Part shown: positions 1 through 9,154 of the stretch, one piece after another
Layout: every line of letters begins with the position of its first letter
How positions within the stretch are numbered: the stretch's first letter is position 1
DNA from: Massiliimalia timonensis
GTDB lineage: Bacteria > Bacillota > Clostridia > Oscillospirales > Ruminococcaceae
DNA: 64,000 nt
Assembly (NCBI RefSeq): GCF_900186585.1
Contig: NZ_FYDD01000003.1
Coordinates: 186,001 to 250,000 of the forward strand
Direction of reading: 5' to 3'
The notes under the pieces: model-generated
Databases searched by the model: none
Told to the model about the DNA's origin: nothing
The model's input: only the letters and a program-made list of their open reading frames with translations
Program-made: the position numbers and the translations under genes

Positions 1-288
1 ACGCCCCGGTATATATTACGGTGCAGTGGGATTATCACTCTGCCAGCACACATCCGGAATGGCTGATCCGTAAAAAAGACGGTTCTCATGAAGGCGGCCC
101 ATTCACCGAGCCGGGTTTTTATCAGTCGCTTTGTGTGAATACCAGCTATTGGGAATTTTTAAAAGCGCATACGGCCGAAGTCTGTGAATTGCTGGGTGAT
201 GAGCTGGATGGTATTTTCTTTGATATTGTTGGGATCCGTCCTTGCTGGTGCGCTTCCTGCCGCGCTGAAATGAAGAAGCTGGGGATAG
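1..288 (+). pseudogene. 5' part of a glycosyl-hydrolase-like gene interrupted by IS21-family insertion
   Basis: The reading frame is open from the window edge (codons begin at position 3) and the protein starts upstream of the window. The visible part contains PVYITVQWDYH and a Cys-rich stretch around DIVGIRPCWCASC. This resembles the N-terminal barrel of the GHL6/alpha-L-fucosidase-like families that also carry a beta-galactosidase-type trimerisation domain; that is family knowledge, and the substrate is unknown. The frame runs into the insertion element at 289. Removing the element and one copy of the 5-bp duplication restores the frame exactly: G288 joins A2890-C2891 to make GAC, giving KKLGI-DAADDM. 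The gene was therefore intact before the insertion. The split product reads about ten foreign codons and stops at 320. Confidence 0.72.
284..288. repeat. Target site duplication, left copy (GATAG)
   Basis: GATAG directly precedes the left end of the insertion element and is repeated directly after its right end at 2885-2889. Five bases is within the 4-8 bp known for IS21 elements. The two identical copies suggest a single, fairly recent insertion. Confidence 0.85.
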
Positions 289-302
289 TGATTATTTCAC
301 GC
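289..302 (+). repeat. IS21 left terminal inverted repeat
   Basis: TGATTATTTCACGC. It matches the complement of the right end (2871-2884) at 13 of 14 bases, with one mismatch at base 4. Confidence 0.82.
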
Positions 303-312
303 CAAGGGATCC

Positions 313-335
313 GGGTCTGAGCTTTGCTCAGACCC
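313..335. terminator. Hairpin at the left end of the IS element
   Basis: gggtctgagc (313-322) and gctcagaccc (326-335) pair perfectly over 10 bp with a 3-base loop. A second copy of ctcagaccc follows at 348-356. The hairpin lies after istB and inside the element, so it may end istAB transcription or block transcription entering from the interrupted host gene. There is no clear U tract. Confidence 0.5.
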
Positions 336-390
336 ACTGATTTTTCTCTCAGACCCAGCAATACGCTTTTGGGATCCACCGGTGTGTTTT

Positions 391-1143
391 TTACCTTTTA
401 TGCTTGGCACAGTATTCCCTCATATTGGTGCTGCCAGTTTCAATCCAGAAGGCTGTGTATGCGTAACGGTCTACAATCGCTTCTGCCCGTACTCCTTCGC
501 CCAGACGTTTCACCCAGTCATCCTTGCGGTATTGTGTACAGAAGATGGTAGAGGTTGTATCCGAGCGCCTTTCCATAAGTTCAAACAGGAAGTAGAGTTC
601 CGCATCCGATATGTCAGACACCAGCCACTCATCCAGTATCAGGAGAGGTATCCGGCTGTAACGTTCAAGCAGCTTCCTTTGATTCCCGGCAACTACGGTG
701 GAGTCCCCATACTCCATTAGCAGATCAGGCAGCCTGACATACCGTACCCTGACATGGTTCAGGCAGGCTTCTTTTCCCAGGGCACAGGCCAGGTAGGTCT
801 TCCCTGAACCGGTAAATCCCTGGAGGATGATGCTCTGGTGCAAACCGATGTACTGGCCACTGAACAGGTTCTCAATGAGCTCCCTGTTTAATCCGCGGCT
901 GGCATAGATGACTCCCTGCCGGTTTGCCTGCGGAAAACGGAGCTTTGCTGACTTGATCAGCCGCTGTATCTTCCCATTGTATTTCTCCTGGTAAATGTAG
1001 TCCACCAGCCGCTGCATCCTTTCATCGAAGGGCAGGGCTATTGTCGCAGGATCCGCCTGCTGTACCTCCAGCCCTTTGATTGCCTCGCCCAGATTAATTT
1101 CACGCAGCTTGCGCCTGGTCTCTTCATTGATCATCTCTGCCAC
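391..1143 (-). CDS. istB: IS21-family helper ATPase IstB
   Basis: A 250-residue AAA+ ATPase of the DnaC/IstB family. It partners the transposase, choosing target DNA and stimulating strand transfer (family knowledge). The Walker A motif GFTGSGKT is at residues 109-116 and a Walker B motif LLILDEW near 167-173. The length is usual for IstB. Its start overlaps the last 20 bases of istA, indicating translational coupling in one leftward transcript. The frame is intact, with all ATP-binding motifs present. The gene lies wholly inside the insertion element. Confidence 0.93.
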   Translation of the reverse strand: MAEMINEETRRKLREINLGEAIKGLEVQQADPATIALPFDERMQRLVDYIYQEKYNGKIQRLIKSAKLRFPQANRQGVIYASRGLNRELIENLFSGQYIGLHQSIILQGFTGSGKTYLACALGKEACLNHVRVRYVRLPDLLMEYGDSTVVAGNQRKLLERYSRIPLLILDEWLVSDISDAELYFLFELMERRSDTTSTIFCTQYRKDDWVKRLGEGVRAEAIVDRYAYTAFWIETGSTNMREYCAKHKR

Positions 1144-2692
1144 CTCCGTAATAGCTGCTTCCCCTCAGGTATCCCATCTGGGAATGGTCCTTTGCATTTG
1201 CTTTTTTGCGCTCTACGTAAATCTCATCTTGATTGGATGCAAGGATCGAATTAAGATGGTGGTAACGGGGCTTTTTAATCCCGCTGGTGATGGCAAACTC
1301 ACAGGCAGCTTCCAGGCGCGCTTCGGAGTATTTGTTGCTCAGTCTCAGGACGGCCAGCGCAGGGTTATAGCCCTGTTCTTTTATGGGAACCCCCTCAAAG
1401 ATACGGTCAATCGCCTGTACCGTATAATCGCCGATGGATCGTGCCCAGTTTTTGATCCGGATATCATCCCATGGGGAAAACTTGAACTTATCCGGCATAT
1501 CTTCCGGATGGGTGGAATACTGGTTCCTCCGGCCAGCCGGGAAGCGGTTATGCGTGGCTATGCGAGCAGAACCGCTGTAGATCTCCACGGTGCTGTCCGT
1601 AACCTTTAGGTCAACACTCTTCCTGGCGTACTGGTAAGGACAAGAGTACCGGTTATACTCAAAGACGACATGGTAGTCGATGTTTACCTTCCTGCCATAG
1701 ACCCACGTGGCGATCTCATAAGGGACAGACGGCAGTGGATGCAGGAACGGCTTCTCATCCAGGTAAGCGTCATAGCGGCTCCCTTCACGTTTCTGGAAAC
1801 TATCGTGGTTGAAGCCGTAGAGCTTTTTTGCAACGGCAGCTTTCAGATCCTCAAAGCTGTAAAAAGTCTCGTTCCTCAGCCGTGCGATGATCGCTGTTGC
1901 AATCTTCCCCACTGTGCCTTCCACGGAAGCTTTCTGTTTGGGTTTACAGATGCCTGCCGGCATGATGGCTGTCTGGTAGTGGCTGCCCAGGGCTTCATAA
2001 TCCGCAGTCAGGACAACTTCCCCTTCTCTGGGATGGGATACAACGCCCGTCTTCAGGTTATCGCAGACAAGACGCGTGGCAACCCCGCCGAAGAACCCAT
2101 ACATGTGGATGTGGGCGCGGATAAAGCTGTCCATCTTCATGTCCCGGCAGGGTTCCACGTAGGAGTACTGGCTGTAGGGCAGTGTCCCTACAAACAGGTA
2201 TACGGTTACGATCTCCCCTGTGGAAGTGTCGACATAGGTCATGGTAGGCCCTGACCAATCTACCTCCACAGCAACGCCGGGCTTATGTTCCAGGTGGTTC
2301 GTAAGCTTGTTTACAATCGTGTATTCGCTGTAGCCCTGGCAGTATTTCGTATATCCCATGGGAATGTTGCCAGACGCCCTGCATTTGTCCTGGTATTCCT
2401 GCCAAAGGAGCTTCAGCGTCACGCCCGTACGTTTCAGTTCCTGATGGACATACTCGTAATCCGGCTTGTCATACAAGCTTTCCAGGGCAAACTTGTCCGG
2501 ATAAAACTTGCGGTAAACCGTATCCTCATCCATCTGGGCGATGTCCTCATAGGATATGCCCATCCTGTCAGCGATGTGGAACACATCACCGACAGAGTTC
2601 TTTGAAATGTGCCTGCTGGCGGCGATTGCATTCCGCCCCATCCCGGCACTGCGAAGCTCCAGTATCAGCTTCACGTTAATCTTTTTGGCCAT
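1124..2692 (-). CDS. istA: IS21-family transposase IstA
   Basis: A 522-residue DDE transposase that cuts and joins the element ends. The N-terminal 50 residues look like a helix-turn-helix (NAIAASRHISKNSV). The catalytic core carries D145 (VEVDWSG), D211 (VCDNLKT) and E258 (KASVEGT), in the expected order and spacing for an rve-type integrase fold. Length and partner gene fit the IS21 family. ATG at 2692 follows an AGGAGG-like site (complement of cctcctttc). No frameshift or internal stop is seen, so the element should be able to make active protein. Confidence 0.94.
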   Translation of the reverse strand: MAKKINVKLILELRSAGMGRNAIAASRHISKNSVGDVFHIADRMGISYEDIAQMDEDTVYRKFYPDKFALESLYDKPDYEYVHQELKRTGVTLKLLWQEYQDKCRASGNIPMGYTKYCQGYSEYTIVNKLTNHLEHKPGVAVEVDWSGPTMTYVDTSTGEIVTVYLFVGTLPYSQYSYVEPCRDMKMDSFIRAHIHMYGFFGGVATRLVCDNLKTGVVSHPREGEVVLTADYEALGSHYQTAIMPAGICKPKQKASVEGTVGKIATAIIARLRNETFYSFEDLKAAVAKKLYGFNHDSFQKREGSRYDAYLDEKPFLHPLPSVPYEIATWVYGRKVNIDYHVVFEYNRYSCPYQYARKSVDLKVTDSTVEIYSGSARIATHNRFPAGRRNQYSTHPEDMPDKFKFSPWDDIRIKNWARSIGDYTVQAIDRIFEGVPIKEQGYNPALAVLRLSNKYSEARLEAACEFAITSGIKKPRYHHLNSILASNQDEIYVERKKANAKDHSQMGYLRGSSYYGGGRDDQ

Positions 2693-2884
2693 GTTTTCGG
2701 CCTCCTTTCATAGAATCGGAGACTATTTCTCCAATAAAGATTCTACAAAAGAATAGCTGAAGTAAAAACCTGGCCTCTCGGCATCGGGGCGGATCTATTG
2801 CATGAACTGATCAATGGTGGATCACTTATGTGTACTGGTGGATCTCAAAAGCGTATCGATGGCCCTCATAGCGTGAAATATTCA

Positions 2885-4304
2885 GATAGACGCCGCTGAC
2901 GATATGGCGGTCCGCAGATTTGCAAAATTCGTGATGGATCGTTTTAAAAGGGAAATGAGCGAAGTCGTGCATAAATACAAAAAAGATTGTACGATCTTCT
3001 ATAATGCAGGACATATTGGCCCTTGCACCAAAGAAAGCAGGGACGCATATTCTCATTTTGAACTGGAAAGCCTGGCGTCCGGCGCGTGGGGGTATTTGCA
3101 TTTTCCAATTACCGCACGCTATGCCCGGACATTAGGGAAAGACTGCATGGGGATGACCGGAAAATTCCACACCGAATGGGGCGATTTCCATAGCTTGAAA
3201 AATCTTGCTGCATTGGAGTTTGAATGTTTCCGCATGTTGAGCTATGGCTTTGCGGCTTCGATTGGAGACCAGCTGGAACCAAACGGAACGCTTGGAAAGG
3301 CCGCTTATCGTTTGATCGGAAATGTATTTGGGCAAATGGAAGAACGGGAAGAGTGGGCAAGGCCGTCTAAGGCGCTTGTAGAAGCGGCGGTTTTGACTAA
3401 TGAAGATCCAAATTACGAACAGCAGCTATCTGACAGCCTGATGGGGGCTTCACAGATGTTGGAAGAACTGGCGATCCAGTTTGATGTGATCGATTCAGAG
3501 ATGGATTTTTCTGCCTACCCTTTGTTGTTTTTGCTGGATGATTTTGTGGTTACAGAATCTGTCCGAAAGAAATTAGACGGTTACGTGAAACAAGGCGGCA
3601 GGATCATTGCCTGCGCAAAGGGCGGTTTATCTGAGGAAAATAAGTATCCGTCCTGTTTTGGCACAGAATACTGCGGAGAAACTGAACAATATCCGGATTT
3701 CATCGTTACAGCTGGAGCGCTTGCGGCTGGGTTGGAGCCGGAGAATGAATATGTGATCTATCAGCAGGGCGTATCTTTAGACCCAACTGCGGGTAAAACG
3801 ATCTTGACCGCCCGTGCGCCATACTTTAAACGGGAGGGAGACCGTTTCTGCTCGCACAGATATACGCCTTCTGCAAAAGGGGCGGCATATCCTGCGGCGG
3901 TGAAAAACGGAAATGTAATTTTATTTAGCCATCCTCTGTTTGGGCAGTATCGAAGCAATGCTCCGTTCTGGTGCAAAAAGCTGGTTTCTAACGCGATCGA
4001 CTGCTTACTGCCCACGCGCTTGGTTCGTCATAACGGTCCGTCTACCATGACGGTTAGCCTATTAGATCAGGAGGACAAAGGCCGCGCGGCTGTTCATATT
4101 TTATCTTACATTCCAGTAAGGAAGAGCGCGACTATTGACATTGTTGAAGAGAGAACGGTTTTGCATAACGTGACATTAAAATTAGAACTGCCAAAGGCGT
4201 TTTCGTCGGCCAGGCTTGTTCCGGAAAATATTCCGCTGCCCATGGAGAACGGAAGCGTTACAATTCCAGAGATCAATGGCTATGCGATCGTAGAATTGTC
4301 ATGA
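2885..4304 (+). pseudogene. 3' part of the IS-interrupted glycosyl-hydrolase-like gene
   Basis: This continues the frame of 1-288 after the second GATAG copy. Visible pieces are HTEWGDFHSLKNLAALEFECFRM and, just after, FAASIGDQLEPNGTL; this pattern is typical of the GHL6-type putative glycosyl hydrolases. It is followed by a flavodoxin-like trimerisation region (YPLLFLLDDFVV and QGGRIIACAKGG) and a C-terminal beta domain ending GYAIVELS. An internal ATG at 2904 could start a truncated 466-aa protein, but the first part of the barrel would be missing and no good ribosome site precedes it. The gene converges on the carboligase-like gene, with a shared hairpin at 4334-4379. Family assignment is from remembered patterns; the substrate cannot be stated. 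Confidence 0.7.
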
Positions 4305-4333
4305 TCCTGAGAGAGTTACGACGCAATTTAGGT

Positions 4334-4379
4334 ATTATATCAATAGCCCCCGGCTTATGCCGGGGGCTATTGATATAAT
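4334..4379. terminator. Bidirectional hairpin between convergent genes
   Basis: A 21-bp perfect inverted repeat (4334-4354 and 4359-4379) with loop ttat and core agcccccggc/gccgggggct. It sits between the glycosyl-hydrolase-like gene (+) and the carboligase-like gene (-). The outer AT-rich arms can act as the U tract in either direction. Confidence 0.8.
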
Positions 4380-4478
4380 GCTAGATTAACAGCGACAGCG
4401 TTATCCTTTTAAAGAACGGTTACTTTTGGGTATTTTGATTTAGCCGCAGCAAGACAGCCATGGTATTTTACGATCGCT

Positions 4479-6149
4479 TTAATAGACAAATTCCTTTACA
4501 TTATCCAATGAGGTGCCCATAGAGCAGTCCACTTGAGGGTCACAGATGATGTCAATTACCGCCGGTTTCCCACTATCGACTGCACGCTGTAAAGCTGCTG
4601 GAATATCAGCCGGGTCAAACACCCGTTCCCCGTAGCAGGCAAACCCCTCTGCTACCTTCACATAGTCGACCATTCCTTGGTTTTCAGACATTTCTACTGC
4701 ATATTCATAGCCGTATGCCCCTTTTTGGTTTTGGCGGATCAGCCCTAGATAGGCGTTGTTTACGATCACTACAATGACTGGGATGTGGTTTTTGGCGCAA
4801 ACCGCCAGCTCCTGTACATGGAAGGTGAAACCAAAGTCACCCATCACAGCCACTGCGCGTTTTCCGGTTGCGATACTTGCCCCAAAGGCAGCCGGGATAT
4901 CATATCCTAATGTGCCGGAACCGCCGGAGGGCAAGTATCTTCTCGGTAGGTTGATATCCTGTAATTGCCCCGACCAGATTTGCGTGATCCCGCAGCCGGT
5001 TGTAAAAATAGTCTCATCTCCAAAGAATTGGTTCAGTTCCCCGAATACACGGTGTGGATTGATCGGTTTACAATCATAATCCACCTTTCTAGCCAGTTCC
5101 TTTCTCAGCGCAGGAAGCTGCGGCACGATTTGAGGGCTTATGGAAATATTTCTTGTCTTTGCTTCGTTTAGCATCGCTTCAATTGTCAGCTTTGCATCTG
5201 CGACGATTCCCAGCTCAGGCGTCAAAATTTTTCCGATCTCCTGCTCTGCGATATTGATGTGGATAAACTTCCTTCCCTTTACATAAGTATCTAAATTTCC
5301 TGTATGGCGGTCGCTGAACCGACAGCCGATCCCAAGCACCAAATCAGATTGCAGGAACACCTTATTGCCGATGGGCTGGCCCACTTGGATTCCACAGTGC
5401 CCCGCATTTAACGGATGTCCTGCCGGGATCCCGCCTTTTGCCATATAAGTTGTGATGACCGGAATATTAAGCTGTTCTGCCAAACGGACGCATTCCTCTG
5501 CGGCTTCCGCTAAAATCACGCCGCCGCCCATGATCATAACCGGGCTTTTCGCTGCTTGGATCATGTCAAGGACTGTGGCGATCTCCTCAGGCTTCGGGGA
5601 GGGGATCTGAAAAGACTGCGGCTGGTATGCAGAAGGCTCGAAGTCGATCTCTGCATTTTGAACGTCGAGCGGCAGGTCGATCAAAACAGGGCCCGGTTTT
5701 CCTTCCTTGGCAATGCGTATCGCTTCAGAAAAAACAACTGGGACCTCTTCTGGATCTACTATGCAATAGGTTTTCTTTGCTACAGGCTCACAAATTTTTG
5801 CAATGTCCACACACTGAAATGCATCTTTCCCCAGTTGTGCCCGGACGGCCTGGCCAGTGATTGCCAAAACAGGGATACTGTCAATATTGCAGGTATAGAT
5901 TCCAGTTACAAAATTGGTTGCCCCCGGGCCGGAAGTGCAAAGCGCGGCTGCCATTCGTCCGCTTGCCCTGAAATATGCTCCGGCCGCATGGACACAAGCC
6001 TCCTCATGGCGGTGGCAGTAATGGCGGATATTCGCCTGCGCCATATATTTATATAGCCCGTTGATCCCTGCTCCGGGGATGCCGAATGCATCGGTGATCC
6101 CTTCCATTTCCATCATTTTTACAATTGCCTCTGATGCCTTCATTTTCAT
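4479..6149 (-). CDS. TPP-dependent enzyme, glyoxylate carboligase-like
   Basis: A 556-residue thiamine diphosphate enzyme of the acetohydroxyacid synthase family. The closest remembered relative is glyoxylate carboligase (Gcl), which joins two glyoxylates to tartronate semialdehyde and CO2. Gcl-like stretches are FGIPGAGIN, DFQ-VDI-equivalent AFQCVDIAKICEPVAKK, GPVLIDLPLDVQ, VNNAYLGLIRQNQ and the tail MGTSLDNVKEF. The TPP-binding region begins at GDFGFTF and runs to the NNAYLGL motif. Unlike E. coli Gcl, whose usual catalytic Glu is Val51, this protein keeps Glu49 (RHEEACVHAAG), so it may be another C2-transferring or decarboxylating enzyme. It lies 31 bases after a FAD oxidoreductase gene, so the two are probably cotranscribed. 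The reaction is an inference from family; the family itself is certain. Confidence 0.8.
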   Translation of the reverse strand: MKMKASEAIVKMMEMEGITDAFGIPGAGINGLYKYMAQANIRHYCHRHEEACVHAAGAYFRASGRMAAALCTSGPGATNFVTGIYTCNIDSIPVLAITGQAVRAQLGKDAFQCVDIAKICEPVAKKTYCIVDPEEVPVVFSEAIRIAKEGKPGPVLIDLPLDVQNAEIDFEPSAYQPQSFQIPSPKPEEIATVLDMIQAAKSPVMIMGGGVILAEAAEECVRLAEQLNIPVITTYMAKGGIPAGHPLNAGHCGIQVGQPIGNKVFLQSDLVLGIGCRFSDRHTGNLDTYVKGRKFIHINIAEQEIGKILTPELGIVADAKLTIEAMLNEAKTRNISISPQIVPQLPALRKELARKVDYDCKPINPHRVFGELNQFFGDETIFTTGCGITQIWSGQLQDINLPRRYLPSGGSGTLGYDIPAAFGASIATGKRAVAVMGDFGFTFHVQELAVCAKNHIPVIVVIVNNAYLGLIRQNQKGAYGYEYAVEMSENQGMVDYVKVAEGFACYGERVFDPADIPAALQRAVDSGKPAVIDIICDPQVDCSMGTSLDNVKEFVY

Positions 6150-6180
6150 GATGCTCTCTCCTTTATCCTCTGTGATCAGT

Positions 6181-7518
6181 TTATTTTATTTTTACCCCTT
6201 GATGTTGTAGTTCTTTTTGTAGATCAGTGATATTGACATCGCGGGAAGACACACCATCTTTTACTGCGACCGCGCTTGCTGTTCCGGCGGCCTGGCCGGT
6301 CACCATAGCAAAATTCACCATTCTGGAAACCCCGTAGCAGCGGCGCTGTGCGGATACGCAGCGGCCGGCCACCAAAAGGTTTTCCACCCTTTGCGGAACT
6401 GTGATACGATAGGGCACCTGAAAATGCCGGTCAGTAGAGGCGGGAATGGTCCCCTCAGCGCCATCGCAGCAGAACGGATATACTCCGATCGACTCCGAAT
6501 TTTCCTTTGACTCAAAGATATCATGCAGGTTTAGCGTATATTCCCCAACGATCCGCCGTGTTTCCCGGATGCCGATGCCCATAGAAAAATACCGTAACCG
6601 GGCATGTTCCATCCCTGGGGCATATTTCCGATAGATTGGAATGGTTTTCATAACGGCTTCTCTTCCCAGGATTTCAGCTTGAGTCAAGCTAATAACGTCT
6701 GTTCCATTTACCGGGAGCTGTGTCTGGTTGAGGGCCGGGAGCGCATCCGTTTCCACCATGTTATAAACGAACCCTTTGCGCATCCCTTCCGGAACAGGGA
6801 TCCCGTCACGTTCGGCATCGTCAAGATAATGATGGCAAAGCCGGTGAAGAATCGGGTGACGGGACATGGGATCGCGATCCACGTCTTCCTCAAAGCGTCT
6901 GGTATCAACGTTGCTCAACCCATAGACGATCGTGCCGTTATATAGCTGCCCTGCTGGAAGTGATCCGGTGGGCTCCTCTGCGCTGACAAAGGCTGCCCCG
7001 GCTCTGGCAGCAATATCTGCATCTCCGGTACAGTCTACGATCCGTTTGGCTAAAACTGCCTGCCTGCCAGATTTTGATTCCGTGACAACGCCTGTGATCT
7101 GGTCTCCATCCATGATGGGGGAAACCCCTAAGCAATGCAGGATAGAGAACGCACCGTTCTCTTCTATAAGCTCATCTGCAACATATTTTAATGCTTCTGT
7201 GTCATATGCCCTTCCCGTACCGGGGCGGAAAAAGCAATGTTGGCTAAGACCTGCTTTTACTAAACGGTCATCTAGTTCTGCAAAGATTCCACCCGGCATA
7301 ACTGCTTTTTCATCCCGCCACCATGCCGGTGTTTCCATGGAACAGGTAGTCAAAATACCGCCTAAGCATCCATAGCGCTCTACAACGATCGTTTTTACTC
7401 CTGTACGTGCTGCGCCGACAGCGGCAGCGATCCCGGCAGGCCCTCCGCCAACAACAAGAACATCGCATTCGGCAAGGACCGGAATTTGTGCTTCTGGTTC
7501 AAAAATTGATCGGCTCAT
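6181..7518 (-). CDS. FAD-dependent oxidoreductase (paralogue 1)
   Basis: A 445-residue flavoprotein of the FAD_oxidored (PF12831) type. The FAD-binding VVGGGPAG is at residues 22-29. Further family marks are CLGG after the first beta-alpha-beta unit, VDCTGDADIAARAG, GIRETRRIVGEY and a C-terminal GRCVSAQ with VTGQAAGTASA. No signal peptide is seen, so it is probably cytoplasmic. It lies between a second paralogue upstream (21-base gap) and the TPP enzyme downstream (31-base gap), in one leftward operon. Two more paralogues lie beyond the importer. Substrate unknown. The neighbourhood suggests oxidation of a hydroxy acid or sugar derivative, but nothing in the sequence fixes this. Confidence 0.88.
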   Translation of the reverse strand: MSRSIFEPEAQIPVLAECDVLVVGGGPAGIAAAVGAARTGVKTIVVERYGCLGGILTTCSMETPAWWRDEKAVMPGGIFAELDDRLVKAGLSQHCFFRPGTGRAYDTEALKYVADELIEENGAFSILHCLGVSPIMDGDQITGVVTESKSGRQAVLAKRIVDCTGDADIAARAGAAFVSAEEPTGSLPAGQLYNGTIVYGLSNVDTRRFEEDVDRDPMSRHPILHRLCHHYLDDAERDGIPVPEGMRKGFVYNMVETDALPALNQTQLPVNGTDVISLTQAEILGREAVMKTIPIYRKYAPGMEHARLRYFSMGIGIRETRRIVGEYTLNLHDIFESKENSESIGVYPFCCDGAEGTIPASTDRHFQVPYRITVPQRVENLLVAGRCVSAQRRCYGVSRMVNFAMVTGQAAGTASAVAVKDGVSSRDVNITDLQKELQHQGVKIK

Positions 7519-7539
7519 GCTTACCCCTCGCTTTCCTTG

Positions 7540-8877
7540 TTAGAATACCCTGACTCCCTGGCGCTCCAGCTCCTGCTGCACCGAACAGATGGATACGCTC
7601 CGGCTGCTCGTTTCCTGTTGGATAGAAAGTGCGCTTGCAACCCCGGCGGCCTGGCCAGTCACCATACAAAAATCCATCTGTCGTGTTGTTGGAACAGCGT
7701 CTCTTGTACAGGATACACAACGCCCTGCGCAAAGCAGGTTTTCTACTTTTTGAGGAACAATGATCCGAAATGGGATCTGAAAATATTCATCGGTATAGGG
7801 GATTTTCTTGATATTTTCTCCGTCCATATAAATCGGGAAAATACCAACTGTATCCTCGAACCGCTCTCCCTCCAAGATTTCCCGTCCTGTTATCCTGTGC
7901 TCTGATACAAGCCTACGGGTTTCACGGACACCAACAGTCATAGCGAAGTTCCGTAGCTTTGCCTTTCCAAGGCCTTCTTCATTTCCATACTGATGAAACC
8001 GTTTGATTACTTTCATAACCTCCTTGCGCAGCTTGATTTCCGATCTGGTCAGGCTGAGCACATCTGTTCCATCGAGCTCCCGGTCATAAGTGGCCAGATT
8101 GACATTGATGTCGTGAGGAGGCATGGGAGTATAGTACATGGTGTTTAGGCTGTTTTCCAGCGGCTTTTCTCCTGCGTTGATCGCCTTTTGAAATGTTTTA
8201 TAAAACAGCTTATGTACATAGGGATCCCGGCTCATAGGATCTTCATTCATTGCCGCTTCCAATTTGGGAATGTCTACATTAGTTAGGAAAAATTTTAGCG
8301 TTCCGGCGCTAAGTTGCCCGTTTTCCGGGCTTCCTTTTTCGTATGGGGCACCTGCACGGGCCATGATGTCGCCGTCCCCGGTACAATCAATTACCCGTTT
8401 GGCCAAAACCGCTGTTCTTCCGGATTTAGACTCGGTAATCACGCCGCATACAGTATGACCCTGCATATAAGGGATCGTGCCAAGGCAATGATAAAGCGGT
8501 GTGATACGGTAATCCTTGATCATCTGATCCGCCATATATTTGAATACTTCTGTGTCGTATGAATACCCTACAGATGGACGAAAGGAGGTCCGAACCGCTG
8601 CGTCGAGAGCGATCATTCGTTTTTCGATCTCTGTTCCGACACCGCCCGGCATAGTGGTTTTTTCCTGCCGGTACCAGGAAGGCGTTTCCACTGCGCTGAG
8701 CGTGATATTTCCGCCCAGACACCCATATTGCTCCATAATAACTGTGTTCGCGCCAGCCTGTGCTGCACCAACAGCAGCCGCCATTCCGGCAGGGCCTCCG
8801 CCCACTACCAGTACGTCGCACTCCATCAATACTGGTATTTCATGCGCACAGTCTCGGACTGTTTTTCCATTCATCAC
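7540..8877 (-). CDS. FAD-dependent oxidoreductase (paralogue 2)
   Basis: A 445-residue paralogue of the preceding gene product with the same layout: VVGGGPAG near residue 25, YGCLGGN, RVIDCTGDGDIMARAG, VGVRETRRLVSEH and GRCVSCTRDAVPTTRQ. GTG at 8877 is followed at once by ATG at 8874; spacing from the aaaggag site allows either, the ATG being the more ordinary choice. It is the first gene of the leftward operon, so the promoter and palindrome at 8908-8940 lie just upstream. It has two Cys in the C-terminal GRCVSC motif where paralogue 1 has one. Cytoplasmic by absence of a signal peptide. Substrate unknown. Confidence 0.88.
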   Translation of the reverse strand: MMNGKTVRDCAHEIPVLMECDVLVVGGGPAGMAAAVGAAQAGANTVIMEQYGCLGGNITLSAVETPSWYRQEKTTMPGGVGTEIEKRMIALDAAVRTSFRPSVGYSYDTEVFKYMADQMIKDYRITPLYHCLGTIPYMQGHTVCGVITESKSGRTAVLAKRVIDCTGDGDIMARAGAPYEKGSPENGQLSAGTLKFFLTNVDIPKLEAAMNEDPMSRDPYVHKLFYKTFQKAINAGEKPLENSLNTMYYTPMPPHDINVNLATYDRELDGTDVLSLTRSEIKLRKEVMKVIKRFHQYGNEEGLGKAKLRNFAMTVGVRETRRLVSEHRITGREILEGERFEDTVGIFPIYMDGENIKKIPYTDEYFQIPFRIIVPQKVENLLCAGRCVSCTRDAVPTTRQMDFCMVTGQAAGVASALSIQQETSSRSVSICSVQQELERQGVRVF

Positions 8878-8912
8878 TCCACGCTCCTTTCCTGCTTTGA
8901 AACAGGCGTATC

Positions 8913-8940
8913 ATTATAGTATCAACTGATACGGTTCTAA
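8913..8940 (-). promoter_or_regulatory. Promoter with embedded palindrome for the leftward oxidoreductase-TPP operon
   Basis: On the minus strand TTAGAA (8940-8935), 16 bases, then TATAAT (8918-8913). The spacer holds a perfect 6-2-6 palindrome GTATCAACTGATAC (8919-8932), and a further GTATCA half lies at 8908-8913. A protein bound here would block RNA polymerase; the adjacent IclR protein is the obvious candidate. This is an inference from position. Confidence 0.6.
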
Positions 8941-9154
8941 CTGTTTTTTCTATTGTTTGGCTGTTAATTGCTGGCGGCTCGCTTTAAAATGCCACGAAGT
9001 CTGTAATGTGCGGCCATAAAATTATAATTTTTGCGTTTTACCACCCCATTTAATCTTAAATTTTATGGATAGAAATGTTTTCCTCCTTTCTTTTAACTTT
9101 TTATAACCTGTCACGAAAGAAAAGCCCTTAGTTTTATTTATTAAAAATAGATTT

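Larger units (their letters stand above)
289..2884 (-). mobile_element. IS21-family insertion sequence (2596 bp)
   Basis: The element holds two leftward genes, istA then istB, overlapping by 20 bases as in this family. Its ends are an inverted repeat of 14 bases matching at 13: TGATTATTTCACGC at 289-302 and GCGTGAAATATTCA at 2871-2884. Inside are further repeats of the kind that bind IS21 transposases: 361-383 (atacgcttttgggatccacc...) matches the complement of 2834-2856 at 20 of 23 positions, and a GGTGGATC repeat lies near 2815-2845. Both genes are uninterrupted, so the element may be active. It separates the two halves of a glycosyl-hydrolase-like gene. Confidence 0.93.

Noticed and set aside
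21-320. A free-standing 99-residue protein
   Set aside because: Its last ten codons come from the insertion element; the rest continues upstream of the window and joins the frame after the element.
4479-6149. Biosynthetic acetolactate synthase (ilvB)
   Set aside because: No small subunit gene or ilv neighbours, and the tail and several blocks follow glyoxylate carboligase rather than IlvB; the Glu49 difference is reported instead.
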